DNA of 6,046 nt, taken from NCBI GenBank assembly GCA_022360105.1, contig JAKSDL010000688.1:1-6046 (forward strand), in the 5' to 3' direction. Positions within the stretch are counted from its first letter, which is position 1, and the number at the start of each line of letters is the position of its first letter. The notes beneath the pieces are model-generated. The model made no database searches. It saw only the letters and a program-made list of their open reading frames with translations, and had not been told where the DNA came from. Source of the DNA: Pseudomonadota bacterium (GTDB lineage: Bacteria; SAR324; XYD2-FULL-50-16; JAHJRI01). Of this stretch, positions 1 to 4,885 are shown in pieces. A program made the position numbers and the translations under genes.

Positions 1-2
1 AC

Positions 3-821
3 CCGCCTTTCGAAGCTGCCTTCACTCTCAAACATAAAAAGAACGCGTTTTTCAAAGTATCCGAAAAAGCTTTGCAATCTCTCCTGATTTACATAAATTT
101 ACGAACCCCTACTTTTGATAATGCCACGATTCGCAGGGCATTCAGCATGGGAATCAACTACCGGGAAATTGCCGAAGATGTCAGTGAAGGAATCTTCGCC
201 GAAGCAAAAGGGATTTATCCTTATGATTTACCTTATACGGTAAAAAACCAACGCTTCGATCCCGAAAAAGCAAAACAACTGCTGGATCAGGAAGGATGGA
301 AACCCGGCAAAAACGGTATCCGTTACAAAAACGGCAAACCATTAACAGCATCCATCCTGCTCTCACCCCGTGGTCCTGAAGTGAAGAGCGTCTGTATTGC
401 CATCCAGAATCAACTTTCAAAAATAGGGATGGATATTAAGCTGGACGTCCGTGAAGATTCCAGGGGATATCAAAGAGAAAACCTGCTGGGCTGGAACAGT
501 TCCATCGGGTTGACAGGCTCTCTCTCCGGTACGGGTGACTACATTCAACCCTTTATTCGACGTTTTACCACAAAGGGTGACTGGAATTTCGGCGGCATCA
601 ACGATCAACGAATTGATACGATTGCAGAAAAACTTCAAACCACACTGGATGTGCCCAAGCAATATGAACTGCTGAAACAGGCCCAGAAGATCCTGGTTGA
701 TGAACAGGTTTACATTTTATCCAGTACCTTCAAGAAATTCATGGTGGTGACGTCACCCGAATGGAAAAACTACCAGGTCTCCAGCTATCGACGTCATATC
801 ACCTGGGAGACAGCTCCTTAG
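3..821 (+). CDS. Solute-binding protein of a nickel/peptide-type ABC importer (family 5), 5' partial
   Basis: The reading frame is open from the first complete codon at position 3 to a TAG at 819-821, giving 272 residues of a protein that is normally about 500-540 long; start, signal peptide and first half lie upstream. Family 5 binding proteins capture peptides, nickel or metal-metallophore complexes in the periplasm (or tethered to the membrane) and deliver them to the permease. Visible hallmarks, numbered from the first codon in the window, are the IRRAFSMGIN segment (43-52), the FDPEKAKQLLDQEGW segment (85-99) and KNGKPL followed by an alpha/beta lobe. The stretch with EDSRGY and the ending DEQVYILSSTFKKFMVVTSP resemble the matching parts of E. 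coli NikA as I remember it. A TTG at 72 could be mistaken for a start, but homology continues upstream of it. The substrate cannot be fixed from this half. Family assignment is firm; nickel or metallophore specificity is inference. Confidence 0.9.
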   Translation, partial: PPFEAAFTLKHKKNAFFKVSEKALQSLLIYINLRTPTFDNATIRRAFSMGINYREIAEDVSEGIFAEAKGIYPYDLPYTVKNQRFDPEKAKQLLDQEGWKPGKNGIRYKNGKPLTASILLSPRGPEVKSVCIAIQNQLSKIGMDIKLDVREDSRGYQRENLLGWNSSIGLTGSLSGTGDYIQPFIRRFTTKGDWNFGGINDQRIDTIAEKLQTTLDVPKQYELLKQAQKILVDEQVYILSSTFKKFMVVTSPEWKNYQVSSYRRHITWETAP

Positions 822-866
822 GCGGTTTAACTTAGTCCATTGCAACACGGTTGTTTCCAATAGCTC

Positions 867-1817
867 ATGTCACTACTTCGTTTTAAATCATTGAATGGGA
901 GACTTACTCAGGCGATACTGGCACTGCTGGGTGCCAGTATCCTGATCTGGGTCATTATGCCATTGGCTCCCGGGAATCCGGCAAGACGGATTTTACAGGC
1001 TCAGGGAATTGTTGAACCCACGGACCTCGAAATAGAGGAAATGCATGAGCTATTGCATTTGGATAAACCGCTTTGGAACCGATATCTGATTTGGCTTTCC
1101 AATGTGATGCGGGGTGATTTTGGCCTTTCCTGGCAAACAGGGGAACCGGTTCGCCAGGAGTTCTTCAAACGATTACCGGCAACGCTAAAGTTGGCATGCA
1201 CCTCATTCCTTTTGGCAGCATTACTTGCTATTCCCTCCGGGCTTCTGGCTGCCAAATGGCACAAACGATGGCCCGATACCATTCTAAGAATACTCAGTCT
1301 TTTCGGAGCGGCCGTGCCCTCTTTTGTGATTGCCCTGCTGTTCATCCATTTCATGATCATCGCCTTGGGATGGGGAGATGTCATATTGGACGGGAACATG
1401 AATCAAGTCTGGATTCCAGCGCTGGTTCTGGCGATCGATATTGTTGCGACCTGGTCTCGATTGCTGCGGGCAAGTCTTTTGGAAACAAAGGGGCAGCCCT
1501 TTATCCTGTCGGCTGCGACCAGAGGGGCATCGGAAAATCGAATTCTATTGCGTCATGCCTTCCCCAATGCGTCGATTCCCTTACTGCACGCAATGGGGAT
1601 GACGCTTGGTTCATTGCTGGGGGGAACAGTCATCATTGAAACGATTTTTACCTGGCCCGGACTGGGGCGTTATGTGATTGAAGCGATTACGGCCAGAGAT
1701 CTCCCTATTATTCAAGCGTATGCTTTTTTCAGCACGGTCTGTTTTGTAGCAATGAGCTTTCTGGTCGATGTGGTTTCATGGTTGATCGACCCAAGGATCG
1801 GTCATCGATGGAAATAG
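867..1817 (+). CDS. ABC transporter permease, NikB/OppB type
   Basis: This 316-residue inner-membrane protein is one half of the permease heterodimer that forms the translocation path. A first membrane helix spans about residues 13-31 and ends in PLAPGNPARR, followed by the family's external segment LDKPLWNRYLIWL (65-77) and GDFGLSW (83-89). The cytoplasmic EAA-type coupling loop is at about 215-234 (SAATRG, then LLRHAFPNASIP), followed by the conserved GGTVIIETIFTWPGLGRY. Length and the RASLLETKGQ and AMGMTLGSLLGG stretches look closer to NikB (about 314 residues) than to longer DppB proteins. The start is constrained: an in-frame TAG at 861-863 leaves ATG 867 as the first candidate, with TTG 891 the next, which would cut into the N-terminus. 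No convincing Shine-Dalgarno sequence precedes ATG 867. It lies 45 bases after the binding-protein stop and 25 bases before the second permease, so it belongs to the same operon. Confidence 0.93.
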   Translation: MSLLRFKSLNGRLTQAILALLGASILIWVIMPLAPGNPARRILQAQGIVEPTDLEIEEMHELLHLDKPLWNRYLIWLSNVMRGDFGLSWQTGEPVRQEFFKRLPATLKLACTSFLLAALLAIPSGLLAAKWHKRWPDTILRILSLFGAAVPSFVIALLFIHFMIIALGWGDVILDGNMNQVWIPALVLAIDIVATWSRLLRASLLETKGQPFILSAATRGASENRILLRHAFPNASIPLLHAMGMTLGSLLGGTVIIETIFTWPGLGRYVIEAITARDLPIIQAYAFFSTVCFVAMSFLVDVVSWLIDPRIGHRWK

Positions 1818-1842
1818 AGATCGCGTTCGTTTTCAGGAAAAA

Positions 1843-2661
1843 ATGAGAAAACTGTTTAGCCAACCCACTCAAATCATCGGATTGATAATCCTCTTCTCCA
1901 TTGCTGCCATGGTCACCCTGGGACCCTTGTTTATTACCCACGATCCGGCTGCAACAGATTTTTCATCAAAACTGAAACCTCCCACGGAAACACATTGGTT
2001 GGGAACCGATCAGTTTGGACGTGATGTGCTGGCAAGAGTCCTTGAGGGTGGACGCCGTTCATTAGGTGCCGCATTGCTTGTAGTTGCAGGGGTTATGATT
2101 ATCTCGGTTTTCCTGGGACTGACAGCGGCACTGTCCGGAGGAGTGATAGATCAGTTGATTACCCGAACCATTGACATTATCCTGGCGCTTCCTTCGTTGG
2201 TTTTTGCTCTGGCCATAGTTGGCATTCTGGGTCCGGGATTTGGGAATTTGGTGCTGGCAATGGTTATTTCTCATTGGGCGTCCAATACGCGACTGGTCCG
2301 AAGTTTTGTTCTGACAGCCAGAAATCGCCCGGACATCATCGCGTCCTGGGAAGCCGGAATGAGTTGGCCCCAAATCATATTCGGCCATATCCTTCCGGAA
2401 GTGATGTCTAAGCTGATCATCGTTCTGACCCTGAGATTAGGCGATATTATTGTCAGTATTTCCGGACTGTCCTTCCTGGGTTTGGGTGTTCAACCCCCTG
2501 CAGCCGAGTGGGGAGCGATGCTTTCACAGGCCAGGTTGTTCTTTGAATATGCCCCCTGGCTTTTGCTTGCTCCTGCAAGTGCCATATTTTTAACTGTTAT
2601 TGGTGCAAACATGGTGGGTGAGGGCATTCAAGAACTGATCGATCCGACACTTAAGCAATAG
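1843..2661 (+). CDS. ABC transporter permease, NikC/OppC type
   Basis: This 272-residue protein is the second permease subunit. It has an N-terminal helix (about 10-31), the diagnostic HWLGTDQFGRD motif (51-61), an internal SHWASNTRLVRS segment, an EAA-type loop starting near residue 164 (DIIASWEAGMSW) that should dock on an ATPase domain, and the conserved SFLGLGVQPPAAEWG block (210-224) before the last helix. The short length, without the N-terminal extension of many DppC/OppC proteins, and the SHWA...RLVRS block both match NikC-like permeases (about 277 residues). The start ATG is preceded by AGGA at 1835-1838 with a four-base spacer, somewhat tight but usable. It begins 25 bases after the NikB-like stop and ends 22 bases before the ATPase start, consistent with co-transcription. 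Pairing with the NikB-like subunit is inferred from gene order, which is standard for this superfamily. Confidence 0.93.
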   Translation: MRKLFSQPTQIIGLIILFSIAAMVTLGPLFITHDPAATDFSSKLKPPTETHWLGTDQFGRDVLARVLEGGRRSLGAALLVVAGVMIISVFLGLTAALSGGVIDQLITRTIDIILALPSLVFALAIVGILGPGFGNLVLAMVISHWASNTRLVRSFVLTARNRPDIIASWEAGMSWPQIIFGHILPEVMSKLIIVLTLRLGDIIVSISGLSFLGLGVQPPAAEWGAMLSQARLFFEYAPWLLLAPASAIFLTVIGANMVGEGIQELIDPTLKQ

Positions 2662-2672
2662 CCGATTGTTAC

Positions 2673-2676
2673 GGAG
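2673..2676 (+). promoter_or_regulatory. Ribosome binding site GGAG that fixes the fused ATPase start
   Basis: GGAG lies seven bases before ATG 2684, an ideal spacing. The frame is also open from a TTG at 2666, but this site would then fall inside the coding region and the TTG has no upstream purine-rich site. ATG 2684 is therefore the preferred start. Confidence 0.75.
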
Positions 2677-2683
2677 ATCTGCG

Positions 2684-4393
2684 ATGACGGAAAATGATGA
2701 TCTTGGTTTCGATGCGATGCCTGTTCTGGAAGTCAGGGAACTATCGATCCAATATCCGAATCAACTTAAAGCGGTTAACAACGTCAGTTTTACTCTGAAT
2801 AAAGGAGATTGCCTGGCCATTGTAGGCGAGTCGGGAAGTGGTAAAAGTTCGATCGCCAAGGCAATTCTGGGTCTCACTCCCTCCGGAACAAAGGTCGATG
2901 GTCAGATTTTGTTTCAGAGGAGAGATATAAACAAGCTTGCAACACAGGATTTGAAAGAACTTCGCGGAAAAAGCATCGGTTTTGTGGGTCAAGATCCTTA
3001 TGCATCGTGCAATCCTGTTTATCGTGTAAAAAACAACGTTGCCGAAGCTTGGAGGGCACATGGCTTGAAGGTTCGGTCCCAGGAGATTGTAAACCGCTTA
3101 TCTGCTTTGGGACTCAGTAATGCCGCTGTGCAAGCCAATCTATATCCTCACCAATGGAGTGGCGGTATGCTGCAACGAGCAGAAATAGCAGCTGCCTCAG
3201 CCCACCGCCCCCAATTACTTATTGCAGATGAACCGACCAGTGCCCTGGATTCACATCTTGCCTCTTTCATGCTTGACCTCATAACTTCACTTGGATTGAC
3301 AGTTTTGCTGATCAGTCATGACCTCGTTCTGGTTTCCAAATCAGCCCAACACATTGCGGTTTGCTATGCCGGTCGCATGGTTGAATGTGGTGCAGCCCAT
3401 ATCGTTACTTCTGAACCGCGCCATCCCTACACACAGGCGCTATTGGAAGCGATTCCCAACCCATCTTTTGAATTTCCCCAAGCGTTGCCCGGAACTATCC
3501 CGGATCTAAGAAAACCTGTTGTAGGTTGTGTTTTTCATGATCGTTGCCCGTATGCCTGGGAGCACTGTAGGAAAGAGTCGCCTGACTTTGTGAATGGGGT
3601 TGCCTGTCACCTGAATAATAGCCAGGGAGCATTGCAGTGGAAAAGAGGGATAGGAATCAGAAAGAGCAACAATCGGAACAACTCCAAAACACCTGTGGCT
3701 GAACTGATCGAGGTCACAAGATACTTCAGCCATCGCGGAACAAGGAAACCTGTCTTTAAGAATATTTCTCTGCGGATGTATCCCGGAGAAATAGTGGGAA
3801 TATGCGGTCCATCAGGTGTTGGCAAATCAACATTATTGAAGATTGTTGCCGGTATTGAACCACCGAATAGTGGGCAGGTCTCATATGACCGGAAACCGGT
3901 GTGGCAGCACGGGAAGCTATTAACGAAAAGAGTTTACCCAAGAAACGGCTTTTCGATGTCGGTCTTTCAAAATCCCTATATCAGTATCGACAGACGTTGG
4001 CCGATCTGGAAAACGATAACAGAGCCCATGCGTGCACCCCATCGAGACTATCGACTCAGTCGTGCTGAATATCAAGATCTTGCCAAAGACTTATTGAAAA
4101 CCGTCGGGCTTGATCATTTAAAAGGAACTGAGAAACCTGCTGAACTGTCAATTGGTCAGTGTCAGCGAATCAGCATATTGAGGGCGTTGACTGCAAATCC
4201 GGCTTTGATCGTTGCCGACGAACCAACCTCTGCTTTGGATGTAACGACGGCCGCTGGAATCTATCGATTATTAAGGGCACGCGCAGATCAAGGAACATCT
4301 ATCATCATCGTCAGTCATGATGAAATTGCCTTGCAAAGTCTGTGTGATCGTCTATACCGGCTTAACAACGGACAGCTAAACGTCTTCCAATAA
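2684..4393 (+). CDS. Fused double ATPase of a nickel/peptide-type ABC importer (NikD-NikE / CntD-CntF / OppD-OppF fusion)
   Basis: This 569-residue cytoplasmic protein joins the two ATPases that power the importer. Domain 1 (about 13-258) has Walker A GESGSGKS (48-55), Q-loop Gln103, signature WSGGMLQR (158-165), Walker B LLIADEP ending at 184, and switch His212. It is followed by the oligopeptide/dipeptide C-terminal module: HPYTQALLEAIP, then Cys282, Cys288, Cys295 and Cys308, the arrangement that binds a [4Fe-4S] cluster in some OppD/DppD proteins. A polar linker with several Asn and Lys residues (about 310-337) leads to domain 2 (about 340-569), with Walker A GPSGVGKST (375-383), Q-loop Gln429, signature LSIGQ (488-492), Walker B LIVADEP ending at 514, and His545. 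Both sites look catalytically complete; LSIGQ departs from LSGGQ at one position. Domain 2 lacks the cysteine module, as NikE/OppF-like proteins often do. Most relatives use two separate proteins, though fusions of this kind are known. It starts 22 bases after the NikC-like stop and is the last intact gene of the importer set. Confidence 0.93.
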   Translation: MTENDDLGFDAMPVLEVRELSIQYPNQLKAVNNVSFTLNKGDCLAIVGESGSGKSSIAKAILGLTPSGTKVDGQILFQRRDINKLATQDLKELRGKSIGFVGQDPYASCNPVYRVKNNVAEAWRAHGLKVRSQEIVNRLSALGLSNAAVQANLYPHQWSGGMLQRAEIAAASAHRPQLLIADEPTSALDSHLASFMLDLITSLGLTVLLISHDLVLVSKSAQHIAVCYAGRMVECGAAHIVTSEPRHPYTQALLEAIPNPSFEFPQALPGTIPDLRKPVVGCVFHDRCPYAWEHCRKESPDFVNGVACHLNNSQGALQWKRGIGIRKSNNRNNSKTPVAELIEVTRYFSHRGTRKPVFKNISLRMYPGEIVGICGPSGVGKSTLLKIVAGIEPPNSGQVSYDRKPVWQHGKLLTKRVYPRNGFSMSVFQNPYISIDRRWPIWKTITEPMRAPHRDYRLSRAEYQDLAKDLLKTVGLDHLKGTEKPAELSIGQCQRISILRALTANPALIVADEPTSALDVTTAAGIYRLLRARADQGTSIIIVSHDEIALQSLCDRLYRLNNGQLNVFQ

Positions 4394-4413
4394 AAAATCT
4401 GAGACCATATTTT

Positions 4414-4690
4414 ATGTATGCCGGAGCTGGAATTGGCTTCTGTCAGGTCAAGTTGGCAAAACGTGACAATAACATGGTGAAAATTTTACCAGATGATTTC
4501 TCCTTGCAGATGGAAACTTGGGTCACCATGCACGAAAACCTCCGCAACAACCATCACATGCCACACCGTCTTCGACTCTCTTGTACAAGGACTCAGCAGT
4601 ATCTTGAATAAATCTGAAAATAGTCTTTACGAGCATTTTGCAACATCACAAACCGTTGCGAAGCAACTCAAAACTGCTGATAACCGATAA
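4414..4690 (+). pseudogene. Remnant of a LysR-type regulator, C-terminal end only, frameshifted
   Basis: Two adjoining frames together read as the last part of a LysR effector-binding domain. The first gives YAGAGIGFCQVKLAKRD, then KILPDDFSLQMETWVTMHE and NLRNNHHM; the second continues with VFDSLVQGLSSIL and stops at 4688-4690. LysR regulators often end with a GLGIG...LP segment, a W-V-x-H-E-D-L-R-N-N block and a V-F-D-x-L-x-E-G-L helix, in this order and spacing. Skipping one base at about 4567 joins the frames and leaves five residues between NN and VFD, as in intact relatives. Roughly 200 residues that should precede, including the winged helix-turn-helix, are absent: the frame runs back only to the end of the ATPase gene. 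No ribosome binding site is visible. It should not make a functional regulator. Recognition is from remembered family patterns, not an alignment. Confidence 0.7.
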
Positions 4691-4727
4691 CCGTCCTTCC
4701 AAATCCGAAATCTAAAATGCAAAAAGG
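4679..4727. repeat. Degenerate heptanucleotide tandem repeat
   Basis: Seven consecutive 7-base units can be read in register: GATAACC twice exactly, then GTCCTTC, CAAATCC, GAAATCT, AAAATGC and AAAAAGG. The first two are identical and the fourth and fifth match at five of seven positions; the third fits poorly. The array overlaps the stop codon of the regulator remnant. It resembles the short heptameric repeats found between genes in some bacterial genomes. With so few good copies it may be chance low-complexity sequence. Confidence 0.4.
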
Positions 4728-4795
4728 TGCTTGATGAAATGATCCTATCCCATTAGATTGGGGTTTGAGTCTGAATGGCTTGTATAAATTGCTGT

Positions 4796-4840
4796 TTGAA
4801 TGATCCAATTTCTGATAAAATATCAAAATTGAGCATTCAA
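4796..4840. other. Imperfect stem-loop upstream of the MFS gene
   Basis: Three nested complementary segments build one long hairpin: TTGAATG (4796-4802) with CATTCAA (4834-4840), CAATTT (4806-4811) with AAATTG (4826-4831), and TGATA (4813-4817) with TATCA (4821-4825), around an AAA loop. This gives 18 base pairs, interrupted by a 3-against-2 internal loop and one bulged base. It is A+T rich and not followed by a T-run, so it does not look like an intrinsic terminator. It could be an operator region or a 5' leader structure, since it lies 45 bases before the MFS start codon. Confidence 0.55.
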
Positions 4841-4849
4841 CAATTGAAT
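4835..4849. promoter_or_regulatory. Operator-like dyad, possible LysR-type box
   Basis: ATTCAACAATTGAAT is a perfect six-base inverted repeat around a three-base centre and satisfies the loose LysR-box rule T-N11-A (T4836 to A4848) with dyad symmetry. It lies 36 bases before the MFS start codon. Its left arm is shared with the right arm of the neighbouring 45-base stem-loop, so three copies of the TTGAAT/ATTCAA half-site occur within 54 bases. A LysR remnant nearby makes the idea attractive, but T-N11-A is a weak pattern in A+T-rich DNA. Confidence 0.35.
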
Positions 4850-4874
4850 AACGCAAACGAGTGCCCCAAAAGAA

Positions 4875-4878
4875 AGGA
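4875..4878 (+). promoter_or_regulatory. Ribosome binding site AGGA of the MFS gene
   Basis: AGGA within AGAAAGGA lies seven bases before ATG 4886, and supports that codon as the start of an open frame with no stop in the window. A GTG at 4861 is in a different frame. Confidence 0.75.
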
Positions 4879-4885
4879 TTCTTTT

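Larger units (their letters stand above)
4394..4885. other. Gap of 492 bases between ATPase and MFS genes
   Basis: No intact gene is supported here. From left to right it holds an apparent LysR-type regulator remnant (about 4414-4690), a degenerate seven-base tandem repeat (4679-4727), a stretch at 4728-4795 in which I see nothing definite, and a stem-loop with an overlapping operator-like dyad (4796-4849) ahead of the MFS ribosome binding site. I found no GC-rich hairpin followed by a T-run after the ATPase stop, so a classical intrinsic terminator for the importer operon is not evident. Confidence 0.7.

Noticed and set aside
72..821. TTG at 72 as the start of the binding-protein gene
   Set aside because: The frame is open to the left edge and the upstream residues continue the family 5 pattern, so the gene is truncated by the window rather than starting here.
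844..855. Small inverted repeat AACA-CGGT-TGTT between binding protein and first permease
   Set aside because: A four-base stem is too short to argue for processing or attenuation.
1196..1639. 147-residue + strand frame inside the NikB-like gene
   Set aside because: It is an out-of-frame shadow of a strongly conserved permease and has no domain-like pattern of its own.
2666..2683. TTG at 2666 as the start of the fused ATPase
   Set aside because: It has no ribosome binding site, and the good GGAG at 2673-2676 points to ATG 2684.
4655..4667. Hairpin GTTGC-GAA-GCAAC as a terminator
   Set aside because: The stem is only five base pairs with no T-run after it, and it lies inside the second frame of the LysR remnant.
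4749..4762. CCCA...TGGG as a terminator stem after the regulator remnant
   Set aside because: It has only four pairs and no downstream T-run.
4783..4821. TATAAA (4783-4788) or TAAAAT (4816-4821) as the -10 box of an MFS promoter
   Set aside because: Neither has a reasonable -35 hexamer at 16-18 bases, so no promoter is called; a transcription start map would decide.
4668..4856. 62-residue reverse-strand open frame
   Set aside because: It has no recognisable motif and lies across the repeat and the stem-loop; A+T-rich intergenic DNA gives such frames by chance.
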